Source: an uncultured Oscillospiraceae bacterium (GTDB taxonomy: Bacteria > Bacillota > Clostridia > Oscillospirales > Acutalibacteraceae). From it: a DNA stretch of 64,000 nt. Numbering within the stretch: the stretch's first letter is position 1; each line of letters opens with the position of its first letter. The translations under genes were made by a program, and so were the position numbers. The notes beneath the pieces were generated by a model. It saw only the letters and a list, made by a program, of their open reading frames with translations. It was not told the DNA's origin and searched no databases. Shown piece after piece: positions 8,215-17,549 of this stretch. The stretch spans positions 1-64,000 of the forward strand of contig CABQLY010000001.1 in NCBI GenBank assembly GCA_902465155.1, read 5' to 3'.

Positions 8215-8366
8215 GTTGCCGGGCGGGGGCTGCTTTTGGGTTTAAGGCCAATAACGCCAAGTCATACGGTTGCGGCCAAACCGCCGCCAAGGGCGCTGCC
8301 GGCCGAGCGAGGAAAAGGTTTTACGCTTCATTCACACTTTTTTAACGAAATTTGTGCAAAAACGGC

Positions 8367-8395
8367 TTGATAATTTGCATTTGGCACTGTATAAT
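8367..8395 (+). promoter_or_regulatory. Promoter of pckG
   Basis: TTGATA (8367-8372), 17-bp spacer, TATAAT (8390-8395), leaving a leader of about 65 nt before the ATG at 8467. Confidence 0.75.
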
Positions 8396-8466
8396 ATATT
8401 TTAGGCAAAAATTGATTTAAGGGTTAGAATGTTAAATTTCTAACAATCAGAATGGAGCGATAAATT

Positions 8467-10245
8467 ATGACGAATAACAAAACGGTTCTTGCCTGGGTTG
8501 AGGAAATGAAAGCGCTGGTTACCCCCGATAGGGTAGAGTGGATTACCGGCGATGAAGCCCAATTAGACGCTTTACGCAAAATAAGCGTTGAAACCGGCGA
8601 GATGATAAAACTAAACGAGGACCTTTTGCCCGGCTGCTACCTGCACCGCACCAAGGTAAACGATGTTGCCCGTGTAGAGGGCCGCACCTTTATTTGCGCC
8701 CGCACCGAGGAAAACGCCGGCCCCACCAACAACTGGATGGAGCCGCAAAAGGCTTACAAAATGCTTTACGACATTGCCCGCGGCAGCTACAAGGGCCGCA
8801 CCATGTATGTTATTCCGTTCTCCATGGGCCCAATCGGCTCCCCGCTGGCCAAGGTTGGTATTGAAATTACCGATTCTATTTATGTAGTGCTGAACATGGC
8901 TATTATGACCCGCGTTGGCCAAAAGGTGCTGGATGTTTTGGGCGACAGCAACGACTGGGTACGCGGTCTGCACGCCAGCTGCGATATTGACGCCGAAAAG
9001 CGTTACATTTGCCAGTTCCCGGAGGATAACACCATTATTTCGGTAAACTCCGCCTACGGCGGCAATGTTTTGCTGGGCAAAAAGTGCTTTGCGCTGCGCA
9101 TTGCCTCTTACCAAGGGTGGAAAGAGGGCTGGATGGCCGAGCACATGTTAATTTTAGGCCTGCAGAACCCGAAGGGTGAAGTAAAATATATTGCAGCCGC
9201 CTTCCCGTCGGCTTGCGGTAAAACCAACCTGGCTATGTTAATTCCGCCTAAATACCTGCGCGATAAGGGCTACAAGATCTGGACGGTTGGCGATGATATT
9301 GCCTGGATGAAGATTAAAGAGGACGGCCGCCTGTACGCCATTAACCCGGAGAACGGCTTCTTCGGCGTGGCTCCCGGCACCAACGAGCACTCGAACTTCA
9401 ACGCCCTGCAATCTACCAAGAAAAATACCATTTTTACCAATGTAGCGCTGAATTTAAAAGACAATACCGTTTGGTGGGAGGGCCTGACCAAAGAGCTGCC
9501 GACCGATTGCATTGATTGGAAAGGCAACAAGTGGGATCCCGCTAAGTTTGACAAGCACGATAAAACCACCTGCGCTGCACACCCCAACTCCCGCTTTACC
9601 GCACCGGCTGAAAACTGCCCCTGCATTTCCGAGGAGTTTGATAAGGGTGAGGGCGTGCCGATCTCGGCCATTATTTTCGGCGGCCGCCGCGCAAAGTGCG
9701 CTCCGCTGGTTTACCAATCTAAAAGTTGGGAAAACGGCGTATTCGTAGGCTCTACCATGGCCTCTGAAACCACCGCTGCCGCTGCCGGCGCCGTAGGCGT
9801 TGTTCGCCGCGACCCCATGGCCATGCTGCCGTTCTGTGGCTACAACATGAGCGACTACTTCCAGCACTGGTTGGATATGGGCAAAAAGCTGGGCGATAAA
9901 GCGCCGAAGATCTTTAATGTAAACTGGTTCCGTACCGATGACGAGGGCAACTTTATTTGGCCCGGCTTTGGCGACAATATGCGCGTGCTGAACTGGATTA
10001 TTGACCGCTGCGAGGGCAAGGTAGACGCCAAAGAAACCGCAATTGGCTATGTTCCCTACGCCGACGATTTAGACATGACCGATTTAGACCTTGACCGCGA
10101 CACGCTGGAGAGCATTTTAAAGGTTGACCGCGAGACCTGGCTGAAAGAGGCCGACGAAATTACCGAGCATTACAAAAAGTTTGGCGACAAGCTGCCGAAA
10201 GAGCTAAAGCAGCAGCTTGAAACCTTAAAGGCCAACCTAAAATAA
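8467..10245 (+). CDS. pckG: Phosphoenolpyruvate carboxykinase (GTP)
   Basis: 592 residues, full length for the GTP-dependent class. It interconverts oxaloacetate and PEP with GTP/GDP and CO2. The P-loop with the mobile active-site Cys is PSACGKTN (Cys about residue 250), followed by the metal motif GDDIAWM, the RRAKCAPLV stretch and the guanine-site region near the C-terminus. In anaerobes it often runs in the CO2-fixing direction toward oxaloacetate and succinate or aspartate (established for the family, inferred here). It is monocistronic, with its own promoter and terminator. Codon choice is more biased than in its neighbours, which fits high expression. Confidence 0.97.
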   Translation: MTNNKTVLAWVEEMKALVTPDRVEWITGDEAQLDALRKISVETGEMIKLNEDLLPGCYLHRTKVNDVARVEGRTFICARTEENAGPTNNWMEPQKAYKMLYDIARGSYKGRTMYVIPFSMGPIGSPLAKVGIEITDSIYVVLNMAIMTRVGQKVLDVLGDSNDWVRGLHASCDIDAEKRYICQFPEDNTIISVNSAYGGNVLLGKKCFALRIASYQGWKEGWMAEHMLILGLQNPKGEVKYIAAAFPSACGKTNLAMLIPPKYLRDKGYKIWTVGDDIAWMKIKEDGRLYAINPENGFFGVAPGTNEHSNFNALQSTKKNTIFTNVALNLKDNTVWWEGLTKELPTDCIDWKGNKWDPAKFDKHDKTTCAAHPNSRFTAPAENCPCISEEFDKGEGVPISAIIFGGRRAKCAPLVYQSKSWENGVFVGSTMASETTAAAAGAVGVVRRDPMAMLPFCGYNMSDYFQHWLDMGKKLGDKAPKIFNVNWFRTDDEGNFIWPGFGDNMRVLNWIIDRCEGKVDAKETAIGYVPYADDLDMTDLDLDRDTLESILKVDRETWLKEADEITEHYKKFGDKLPKELKQQLETLKANLK

Positions 10246-10270
10246 GCCTTATTTAGGTTTAACAAAACAA

Positions 10271-10307
10271 ACGCAGCCTACGGCATTGCGCTGTAGGCTG
10301 CGTTTTT
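10271..10307 (+). terminator. Terminator of pckG
   Basis: An 11-bp perfect stem (ACGCAGCCTAC with GTAGGCTGCGT), followed by T5. Confidence 0.9.
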
Positions 10308-10423
10308 GTAAAGCCGGCCGCGGGAAAGCCGCCGGCCGGGCTTAAACGGTTTTGCTGCATTAAATTTGCTTGCCCGGGCAAGCGTAGGCTTTACCAATTT
10401 TAGGCCGGCAATTTGCCAAAGCG

Positions 10424-10478
10424 GCAAGCAAAAAAGCCGTTGTTTTGCCCCGTGGGGCGGGTTTGGCTGTGCGTGCCG
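10424..10478 (+). repeat. Dispersed intergenic element, copy 2
   Basis: It matches copy 1 (1381-1435) over about 50 bp, with GCCGTTGTTTTGCCCC-GTGGGGCGGGTTTGGCTG. The middle has diverged but keeps a short GCCCC/GGGGC hairpin, which suggests selection on structure. Confidence 0.6.
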
Positions 10479-10554
10479 CGGCCAGACTTAAAAATTTAAA
10501 AACCGCCGGGGCAGCCTGTGCTGCCCCGGCCGCGCTTTGGCCAAAGCTTTGTTT

Positions 10555-10650
10555 GGCGCTGTTTTTGTTTAGCGCTGCCTTTGTTTAGCGTTGCTTTTGT
10601 TTGGCGCTGTTTTTGTTTAGCGCTGCCTTTGTTTAGCGTTGCTTTTGCTT
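10555..10650. repeat. 48-bp tandem duplication built of 16-bp units
   Basis: Two 48-bp copies (10555-10602 and 10603-10650) differ at one base; each contains three 16-bp units of the GCGCTGTTTTTGTTTA type. The rest of the gap 10308-10805 contains GC-rich inverted stretches but no gene I can support. Confidence 0.85.
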
Positions 10651-10805
10651 GGCCAAATTTGTTGCCAAAGCCCTGTTGCCCGGGCTTTGGCCGGCCGCGG
10701 GAAAACCGCCCGGCGGTTTTGGGCGGCGCTAAGTGTTTAAATAATGCTTAAATAATGCCGCTTTAAAACAAAATGTTAACAATGCGCAGGTTTTAACGCC
10801 GGGCG

Positions 10806-11582
10806 TTAAGAATCCTTTTTAATTTTTTCAATTACGCCTTTTTCCAGCCGGCTAACCTGCGCCTGCGAAATGCCAATCTCCTTCGAAACCTCCATTTGGG
10901 TCTTGCCGTCTAAAAAACGCAGGGCCATAATTTGCTTTTCCCGCGGGGAAAGGTTTTTCACCGTTTCCTTAAAGCTAATTTCATCCAGCCAGCAGCGGTC
11001 GTCGTTTTTGTCGCCCACCTGGTCCAGCACATAAATGGCGTCGCCGCCGTCCGAAAAAACCGGCTCGTAAAGCGAAAGAGGCTCTACAATGCTTTCCAGC
11101 GCCAAAACAACCTCGCCGCGCGGCACCTTTAAGGCTTCGGCAATCTCTGAAACCGTGGGCTCCCGGTTGAGCTTGGCCGTTAGCTTTTCCTTGGTTTGCA
11201 TGGCGCGGTAGGCCATATCTTTAATCGATCGGCTTACCCGAATGGCGTTGTTGTCGCGCAGGTAGCGCCGAATTTCGCCAATAATCATTGGCACCGCGTA
11301 GGTAGAAAAACGCACCTGCTGGGTAATATCAAAATGGTCAATGGCTTTCATTAAGCCAATGCACCCAATTTGAAACAGGTCGTCGGGGTTTTCGCCCCGG
11401 CCGTTAAACCGTTTAATTACGCTAAGCACCAGCCGCAAATTGCCTTGAATGAGTTCGGTTCGGGCGGCTTGGTCGCCTTTTTTTACCTGCAAAAGCAGGC
11501 GCTCCTTATCCTTTTCCTTTAAAACGGGCAGGGTGGCGGTATCTACCCCGCAAATTTCAACCTTACCGTACGGCACGGCCAT
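10806..11582 (-). CDS. sigG: RNA polymerase sporulation sigma factor SigG
   Basis: 258 residues. It starts KVEICGVDTATLPVLKEKD, the hallmark N-terminus of sigma-G. Region 2 contains DDLFQIGCIGLMKAIDHFD and VRFSTYAVPMIIGEIRRYLRD, and region 4 ends with a helix-turn-helix (TQMEVSKEIGISQAQVSRLE). It directs late forespore transcription. I chose ATG 11582, since AAAGGGGA lies about 10 nt upstream and the extra 18 residues of the longer frame are not family-like. In most Firmicutes sigG lies directly downstream of sigE; here sigE is about 48 kb away at 58876-59595. No clear sigma-F promoter could be assigned. Confidence 0.93.
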   Translation of the reverse strand: MAVPYGKVEICGVDTATLPVLKEKDKERLLLQVKKGDQAARTELIQGNLRLVLSVIKRFNGRGENPDDLFQIGCIGLMKAIDHFDITQQVRFSTYAVPMIIGEIRRYLRDNNAIRVSRSIKDMAYRAMQTKEKLTAKLNREPTVSEIAEALKVPRGEVVLALESIVEPLSLYEPVFSDGGDAIYVLDQVGDKNDDRCWLDEISFKETVKNLSPREKQIMALRFLDGKTQMEVSKEIGISQAQVSRLEKGVIEKIKKDS

Positions 11583-11764
11583 AAAAGCATTTCCCCTTTC
11601 AACAAAAGTATTGCCGAATGGGGCGCCGCCATTCAAAAAACATTTTTTTCACACCGACCGAAAAGGCTTGTATTCGACAAACAAAAAAGCAACCAAATCG
11701 GCTTTTAAAAATTTTTAATAATTTGTTCATAATGCGGAAAGTGGTTAAAAAACAAAAAAACCTG

Positions 11765-11793
11765 TTGACAGGGGCAGAACCATTTGTTATAAT
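11765..11793 (+). promoter_or_regulatory. Promoter of the nucleoside transporter operon
   Basis: Consensus TTGACA (11765-11770), 17-bp spacer, consensus TATAAT (11788-11793). Transcription would begin just before the riboswitch. Confidence 0.9.
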
Positions 11794-11810
11794 GCAGGTG
11801 TGAAGTTCAT

Positions 11811-12002
11811 ACAGTCGCTGATATAATTTTGGATGTACAAGCCGTTGCCGCTTGCCGGGCCAAAAGTTTCTACCATGCACCCCGCTAATGCATGACTATT
11901 AGCTGCACAGCCGTTTCCCCGCTTTTTTGCTTGGCCTTGGGGCCTGTTGGCGTTTTGGTTGTGTATATATCGGCAGACGGTTTTGGCGTGCTGCCGTTTT
12001 TT
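11811..12002 (+). promoter_or_regulatory. Purine (guanine-class) riboswitch with terminator
   Basis: P1 pairs GCTGAT (11817-11822) with ATTAGC (11898-11903). J1/2 is ATAATT-like, J2/3 holds the conserved AGTTTCTACC, and J3/1 is GACTAT, where the specificity base is C as in guanine sensors (U marks adenine). P2 is TTTTGG/CCAAAA and P3 is ATGCA/TGCAT. Two departures: L2 carries an extra hairpin (CAAGC-N7-GCTTG) and L3 has 9 nt (CCCCGCTAA) instead of the usual 7. The platform is an intrinsic terminator (CGGCAG 11971-11976 with CTGCCG 11991-11996, then T6), so ligand should switch transcription off. It precedes a BMP-type nucleoside transporter, a known target of this class. Confidence 0.85.
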
Positions 12003-12081
12003 ATTTTTCGGCAGGCGGCTCCTTTTGGTTTTATTGTAAGGTGACCTTACATAAAATATATTTTTTAGGAGGCAACTCAAC

Positions 12082-13368
12082 ATGAAAAAACTCATCGCGC
12101 TTGCTTTAGCACTGGTTTTGTGCCTGTGCAGCTTTACCGCTTGCGGCAAAGAAAACACTTCCAGCGACGCTGCTCAAACCGGCGAAACCGCAGACCTGTT
12201 ACCGCGCAAGGAAATCAAATCGGATGTTACCATTCCGGACGATTTTAAAATTGGTATGATCTGCCTGCATGACGAAAACTCCACCTACGACAACAACTTT
12301 ATTCAAGCTTTAAAGTCGGTACAAAAAGGCCTTGGCTTAAAAGATGAGCAGGTTGTAATTGTTCCCAACATTGGGGAGGACAACAAGTGCTACGACACCG
12401 CCGTTGACCTGGCTAAAAACAAGGGCTGCAAGGTAATTTTTGCCGATTCCTTCGGTCATGAGTCCTTTTTGAAAAAGGCCGCTCAGGAGTTCCCGAATGT
12501 GCAGTTCTGCCACGCTACCGGTACCTCTGCAAAGCTTGCCGGTGTTAAAAACTTCCACAACGCGTTTGCCTCTATTTATGAAGGTCGTTACCTGGCCGGT
12601 ATTGCCGCCGGTATGAAATTAAACGAAATGATCGAAGCCGGCAAAATTACCGCCGACAAAGCCGTTATTGGTTATGTAGGCGCCTTTACCTACGCCGAGG
12701 TTGTTTCGGGCATGACCTCCTTCTTCCTGGGTGCCCGCTCGGTTTGCCCCTCTGCTACCATGAAGGTTCGTTACACCGGTTCTTGGTACGACCAAGCCAA
12801 AGAGCAAGAGGCCGCTACCGCTTTAATCAACAACGATAAATGCGTTCTGATCAGCCAACACGCCGACTCCTTAGGCGCTCCTACCGCTTGCGAGCTGGCC
12901 GGCGTTCCCAATGTATCCTACAACGGCAGCACCTTCTCGGCCGGTGAAAATTCCTTTATGGTATCCTCGGCTATTAACTGGGCTCCGTACTTCCAGTACA
13001 TTATTGAGTGCGTTGCCAAGGGCGCAGCTATTGACGCCGACTGGTGCGGCGATATTGCCACCAACTCGGTAGTATTAAGCGGGCTGAACCAAAACGTTGT
13101 TGCCAAAGGCACCAAAGAAAAAATTGACGAAGCCATAAAAGCCTTTGAGGCCGGCACTCTGCACGTATTTGATACCTCTAAATGGACCAAAGACGGCAAA
13201 GCTTTAACCGAGTACAAGGCCGATGTGGACGGCGACTTTAAGGGCGAGACCAACGTTATTCACGACGGTTACTTTGATGAGTCTAACGCCAAGCAGTTCC
13301 GCTCTGCCCCGTATTTTGACATTATTATTGACGGCGTAGAAAATCTGAACACCAACTACGGCGACTAA
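12082..13368 (+). CDS. BMP family nucleoside-binding lipoprotein
   Basis: 428 residues. A lipoprotein signal ends in the lipobox FTAC with Cys21. The rest is a periplasmic-binding-protein-like BMP/Med fold (PnrA family), with a helical FIQALKSVQ segment, FADSFGHES and VGAFTYAEVVSGMTSFF. It would capture purine nucleosides at the cell surface for the ABC transporter encoded downstream. The AGGAGG ribosome site is 8-10 nt before the ATG. The upstream purine riboswitch supports a purine or purine-nucleoside ligand (inference). Codon use is strongly biased, as expected for an abundant binding protein. Confidence 0.93.
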   Translation: MKKLIALALALVLCLCSFTACGKENTSSDAAQTGETADLLPRKEIKSDVTIPDDFKIGMICLHDENSTYDNNFIQALKSVQKGLGLKDEQVVIVPNIGEDNKCYDTAVDLAKNKGCKVIFADSFGHESFLKKAAQEFPNVQFCHATGTSAKLAGVKNFHNAFASIYEGRYLAGIAAGMKLNEMIEAGKITADKAVIGYVGAFTYAEVVSGMTSFFLGARSVCPSATMKVRYTGSWYDQAKEQEAATALINNDKCVLISQHADSLGAPTACELAGVPNVSYNGSTFSAGENSFMVSSAINWAPYFQYIIECVAKGAAIDADWCGDIATNSVVLSGLNQNVVAKGTKEKIDEAIKAFEAGTLHVFDTSKWTKDGKALTEYKADVDGDFKGETNVIHDGYFDESNAKQFRSAPYFDIIIDGVENLNTNYGD

Positions 13369-13383
13369 GCTTTTAAAACGCTC

Positions 13384-13422
13384 AACCACACAAGGGGAGC
13401 TGCAGGCTCCCCTTGTGTGGTT
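13384..13422 (+). terminator. Perfect 17-bp intercistronic hairpin
   Basis: AACCACACAAGGGGAGC pairs perfectly with its complement around a 5-nt loop. No T-run follows (TACTGCT), so this looks like a 3'-end stabilising or partial-termination hairpin that allows more binding protein than transporter, as in other binding-protein ABC operons. Confidence 0.75.
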
Positions 13423-13448
13423 ACTGCTATTTATATAGGAGGATCTTT

Positions 13449-14993
13449 GTGAAAGCACTGGAATTACGCAATGTTACCAAACGGTTTGGGGAAAAGGTAA
13501 TTGCGAATAAAGATGTTAGCTTTTCTGTAAACGGTGGGGAAATATTAGCTGTTTTGGGCGAGAACGGCAGCGGTAAAACAACCCTAATGAACATGATTGC
13601 CGGCATTTACCACCCCGATGAGGGCGAAATTTTAGTAAACGGCGAGCCGGCCAACATCAACTCCCCGAAGGACGCCTTTTCGTACGGAATTGGAATGATT
13701 CACCAGCACTTTAAGCTGGTAGATGTTTTTACCGCAACCGAAAATATTGTTTTAGGCATTAACGACGGTAAGCCTTACCGGCTAAAGGAGGCCACCAAGC
13801 GCGTGGCCCAAATTTCGGAAAAATACGGCTTTTCGGTAGACCCTAAGAAAAAGGTTTACACCATGTCGGTTTCGGAAAAACAAACGGTAGAAATTGTTAA
13901 GGTTTTGTACCGCGGCGCCGATATTTTAATTTTAGACGAGCCTACCGCCGTTTTAACCCCGCAGGAAACCCAAAAGCTTTTTGCCGTGCTGCGCCGTATG
14001 CGGCAGGACGGTAAAACCATTATTATTATTACCCACAAGCTGCACGAGGTGCTTTCACTTTCCGACAAGGTTGCCGTTTTACGCAAGGGAGAATACATTG
14101 GCACGGTAAACACGGCCGAAACCACCGAGGCCGAGCTGACCGAAATGATGGTGGGCAAAAAAGTTGATTTAAACATTGCCCGCAGCACCCCGCACGACCC
14201 GCAGGACCGCTTAATTGTGCGCGGGGTAGATTGCCTGAACCGCGACGGTGTGCGCCTGCTGGACGATGTTAGCTTTACGGCCCGCAGCGGCGAAATTTTA
14301 GGCATTGCCGGTATTGCCGGCAGCGGCCAGCGCGAGCTGTTGGAGGCCATTGCCGGCCTGCAGCCCCTTTCGGGCGGGGAGATTTTGTACCAAGACCCCA
14401 CCACCGGCGTTACCGAGGATTTGCGCAACAAAACGCCAATGCAAATTCGCGAGCTGGGGGTTCGGCTCTCCTTTGTTCCGGAGGACCGGCTGGGCATGGG
14501 CCTGGTTGGCAATATGGATATTGTAGATAACATGATGCTGCGCAGCTACCGCAAGGGCAAGTCCCTTTTTGTTGACCGGCAGCCCCCGCGCGAGCTGGCC
14601 GACAAAATTATTGAGGACTTAGGCGTAGTAACGCCGGGCGTTTATACCCCCGTACGCCGGCTTTCGGGCGGTAACGTGCAAAAGGTGCTGGTAGGGCGCG
14701 AAATTGCCTCGGCCCCTACGGTGCTTATGGCGGCTTACCCGGTGCGTGGGTTAGATATTAACTCCTCCTACCTTATTTACAACCTGTTAAACGAGCAAAA
14801 GGAAAACGGCGTTGCGGTTATTTTTGTTGGGGAGGACTTAGACGTTTTAATGGCGCTGTGCGACCGCATTTTGGTGCTAGGCAGCGGGCGCATTACCGGC
14901 GAGGTAGATGGCCGGAACACCACGAAAGAGGAAATTGGCTTACTTATGACCAAAACAAAAGGGGGTAACAACCGTGACGAAAGCAAAGCATAA
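13449..14993 (+). CDS. Nucleoside ABC transporter ATPase (two NBDs)
   Basis: 514 residues with two ABC domains in tandem, the NupA/RbsA-like layout. NBD1 has GENGSGKTT, a signature region and ILDEPTAVL. NBD2 has GIAGSGQRE, LSGGNVQK and a degenerate Walker B, AAYPVRGLD. Such asymmetry is normal in this family. It powers uptake through the two permeases that follow. The start is GTG 13449, with AGGAGGA at 13437-13443; the longer frame from 13413 crosses the hairpin and is rejected. It overlaps the first permease by 20 nt. Confidence 0.93.
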   Translation: MKALELRNVTKRFGEKVIANKDVSFSVNGGEILAVLGENGSGKTTLMNMIAGIYHPDEGEILVNGEPANINSPKDAFSYGIGMIHQHFKLVDVFTATENIVLGINDGKPYRLKEATKRVAQISEKYGFSVDPKKKVYTMSVSEKQTVEIVKVLYRGADILILDEPTAVLTPQETQKLFAVLRRMRQDGKTIIIITHKLHEVLSLSDKVAVLRKGEYIGTVNTAETTEAELTEMMVGKKVDLNIARSTPHDPQDRLIVRGVDCLNRDGVRLLDDVSFTARSGEILGIAGIAGSGQRELLEAIAGLQPLSGGEILYQDPTTGVTEDLRNKTPMQIRELGVRLSFVPEDRLGMGLVGNMDIVDNMMLRSYRKGKSLFVDRQPPRELADKIIEDLGVVTPGVYTPVRRLSGGNVQKVLVGREIASAPTVLMAAYPVRGLDINSSYLIYNLLNEQKENGVAVIFVGEDLDVLMALCDRILVLGSGRITGEVDGRNTTKEEIGLLMTKTKGGNNRDESKA

Positions 14994-16083
14994 TAAAGAG
15001 CCGCTTTTTTATGTAGTAAAGCGGGACGCAATGCCGCTGAGCAAATCTGTTTTAGTGCGGGCCGTTGCCATACTTTTAGCAATGGTTGTTTGCGGCGTTG
15101 TAACAAAGGTATTAACGGGCGATAACCCCATTTCAATTTTTACCACCATTTTTCACGGCGCGTTCGGCACCGGCCGAACCTTAGTAACCCTGCACGATAT
15201 TGCTATTTTGCTGTGCATCTCCTTAGCTGTTACCCCCGCTTTTAGAATGCGGTTTTGGAACACGGGGGCCGAGGGCCAGGTGCTAATTGGCTGCCTTTCT
15301 ACCGCGGTTTGTATGCTGGTGTTGGGCGGTAAGGTGCCAAACCCGGTGCTTATTTTAATTATGACCGTTTCGGCCGTGGCAGCGGGCTTAATTTGGGGCG
15401 TTATTCCCGCCTTTTTTAAGGCGCATTGGGGCACCAACGAAACGCTGTTTACCTTAATGATGAACTATGTTGCTATTCAGCTGGTAGAATACTTTTTAAA
15501 GGTTGCCGACAAAACCGGCTCCAACGTAGTAGGGCCGGATTTGTTAAAGCACGGCTGGTTCCCTAACCTGTTTGGTGTGCCGTACCTGCTAAACATTTTA
15601 ATTGTAGCGGTGTTAACCGTTGCCATGTACATCTACTTAAAATATAGCAAGCACGGGTACGAAATTTCGGTTGTGGGTGAAAGCGAAAACACCGCCCGCT
15701 ACATAGGCATTAATGTTAAAAAGGTTATTATTCGCACCATGGCGGTTTCGGGCGCGGTTTGCGGCCTGGCCGGCCTGCTGCTGGTTGGCGGCTCCTCCCA
15801 CTCTATTGATTCTAACTTAGTAGGCGGCCGCGGCTTTACGGCCATTATGGTTTCGTGGCTGGCAAAATTTAACCCGTTTTTTATGATCTTAACCACCCTG
15901 CTGCTGGTGTTTTTAGAGCGCGGGGCCGATGAGGTGGCCTCCCGCTTTGGGCTAAACGGCGACTTTGCCGATATTTTAACCGGCATTATTTTGTTCTTTA
16001 TTATTGGGTGCGAATTTTTTATTCATTACGAGGTGCATTTCAACCACCGCAAAAAAGCCGCATTGGCCAAGGAGGGCGAATAA
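14974..16083 (+). CDS. Nucleoside ABC transporter permease, NupB-like
   Basis: 369 residues with eight to ten membrane helices, of the BPD_transp_2 (branched-chain/ribose/nucleoside) permease family. The EAA-like loop region reads MRFWNTGAEGQVLIG, typical of NupB homologues. The GTG start at 14974 lies inside the ATPase gene, preceded by a GGGGG ribosome site. With the next gene it forms the heterodimeric channel of the BMP-type importer. Confidence 0.9.
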   Translation: MTKAKHNKEPLFYVVKRDAMPLSKSVLVRAVAILLAMVVCGVVTKVLTGDNPISIFTTIFHGAFGTGRTLVTLHDIAILLCISLAVTPAFRMRFWNTGAEGQVLIGCLSTAVCMLVLGGKVPNPVLILIMTVSAVAAGLIWGVIPAFFKAHWGTNETLFTLMMNYVAIQLVEYFLKVADKTGSNVVGPDLLKHGWFPNLFGVPYLLNILIVAVLTVAMYIYLKYSKHGYEISVVGESENTARYIGINVKKVIIRTMAVSGAVCGLAGLLLVGGSSHSIDSNLVGGRGFTAIMVSWLAKFNPFFMILTTLLLVFLERGADEVASRFGLNGDFADILTGIILFFIIGCEFFIHYEVHFNHRKKAALAKEGE

Positions 16084-16084
16084 A

Positions 16085-17065
16085 ATGGAAGTTTTAATTG
16101 GTTTTATTCAACGCGCTATTTTGCAGGGCACCCCCTTGCTGTTTGGCTCTACCGGCGAAATTTTAACCGAAAAATCCGGCAACCTGAATTTGGGTATTCC
16201 CGGTATTATGTACGTTGGTGCCATTTCGGGCGTTGTGGGCGGCTTTTTTTACCAAAACTCGGGCGCTAAGGTGGTGCCGTTTTTCGCAGTGCTTATTCCG
16301 CTGCTGTGTTGCCTGGCCGGTTCGCTTTTGGCCTCGCTCATTTACTGCTTTTTAACCGTTACCCTTAAAGCCAACCAAAATGTAACCGGTTTGGCGTTAA
16401 CCACCTTTGGCGTTGGGCTGGGTAACTTTTTTGGCGGCTCGCTGATTAAAATTGTTAAAAGCGATGTTCCGTACCTTTCGTTGGTTAAAATTGCAAAGGC
16501 CTTTAAAACAACTCTCCCCTTTGCCGAGGATTTAGGCCCGGTAGGCCAGCTGCTGTTTTCCTACGGCTTTTTGGTTTACTTAGCCGTGATTATTGCCGTG
16601 GCCGTTAGCCTGTTTTTAAAAAAGACGCGGGCCGGGCTGCAGTTGCGTGCCGTGGGTGAAAACCCCGCCACGGCCGATGCCGCCGGCATTAACATTACCC
16701 GCTACAAGTATTTTGCCACCTGCATTGGTGGTATGATAGCCGGGTTGGGCGGCCTGTTTTACATTATGGATTACAGTAACGGCATTTGGTCGAACAACGG
16801 GTTTGGCGACCGTGGCTGGCTGGCCATTGCCATTGTAATTTTTGCAACCTGGAAGCCTACTATGGCTATTTTGGGTTCTTACCTGTTTGGCGCGCTGTTT
16901 ATTTTGTTTAACTACATTAATGTGCCAATGCAGGTGCTGCCGCTCATTCAAATGCTGCCTTATGTGGTAACAATTTTGGTGCTGGTTGCCGTTAGTATTC
17001 GCAAAAAGCGCGAAAATCAGCCGCCGGCCCATTTAGGTCTTTCCTATTTTAGGGAGGAACGGTAA
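16085..17065 (+). CDS. Nucleoside ABC transporter permease, NupC-like
   Basis: 326 residues, the second BPD_transp_2 permease, with the family stretch NLGIPGIMYVGA near the N-terminus and GENPATADAAGIN before the last helices. ATG 16085 lies 1 nt after the stop of the first permease; GGAGGGCGAA in the end of that gene is the ribosome site. The longer upstream frame overlaps NupB and is rejected. It ends the operon before a terminator at 17179-17209. Confidence 0.9.
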   Translation: MEVLIGFIQRAILQGTPLLFGSTGEILTEKSGNLNLGIPGIMYVGAISGVVGGFFYQNSGAKVVPFFAVLIPLLCCLAGSLLASLIYCFLTVTLKANQNVTGLALTTFGVGLGNFFGGSLIKIVKSDVPYLSLVKIAKAFKTTLPFAEDLGPVGQLLFSYGFLVYLAVIIAVAVSLFLKKTRAGLQLRAVGENPATADAAGINITRYKYFATCIGGMIAGLGGLFYIMDYSNGIWSNNGFGDRGWLAIAIVIFATWKPTMAILGSYLFGALFILFNYINVPMQVLPLIQMLPYVVTILVLVAVSIRKKRENQPPAHLGLSYFREER

Positions 17066-17178
17066 TTTAAATTTTTTGGCCAATTTTTCGGGCAGCAGTT
17101 TAAATTGCCTTTTAGCGGTGCGCTTTGGCGCTTGCCGGCCGCCGCAAAAGGGGCTTTAAAAATTTTAGTTTGTTTTTT

Positions 17179-17209
17179 CCGCAGCGCTTTACAGTGCTGC
17201 GGTTTTTTT
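17179..17209 (+). terminator. Terminator of the nucleoside transporter operon
   Basis: CCGCAGC (17179-17185) pairs with GCTGCGG (17196-17202) and is followed by T7. The remaining gap to 17657 has no gene; GC-rich stretches with short inverted repeats and then a promoter. Confidence 0.85.
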
Positions 17210-17549
17210 AGGGGCAACTTTTGGAACATTTTGAGGCAACTTTTTTAAGCAGCCTTTTTGGCGGATTGGCGGCCGAGCGGCAAGCTGCAGCTTAGCTACA
17301 AGCGGGCATTAGCCTTTTTAAGGCCGGCAGGCAAAAAGCTCCCCGGTAACTGGCAAGGTGCCGGAAAGCTACCGGTAATACCATTGCCGAAAACCAACAA
17401 AAGCCCGGCAAAACCTTTTTAACCGGCGGTGTTGCGGCAAATGCCGGCCAAATTCGGCGGCTTAAAAATATAACGCCAGGGGGGAAAACTGTTTGTTTTG
17501 TTAAAATTTAAACCGCGAACCAGGGAAAAGTAGAATGTTTTGCCAATGA

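Noticed and set aside
10518..10751. 77-aa frame with repeated FVWRCFCLALPLFSVA
   Set aside because: It is the translation of a 48-bp tandem duplication; no ribosome site or homology.
11787..12158. 123-aa minus-strand frame across the riboswitch region
   Set aside because: It lies antisense to a clear riboswitch and the start of the BMP gene; no ribosome site.
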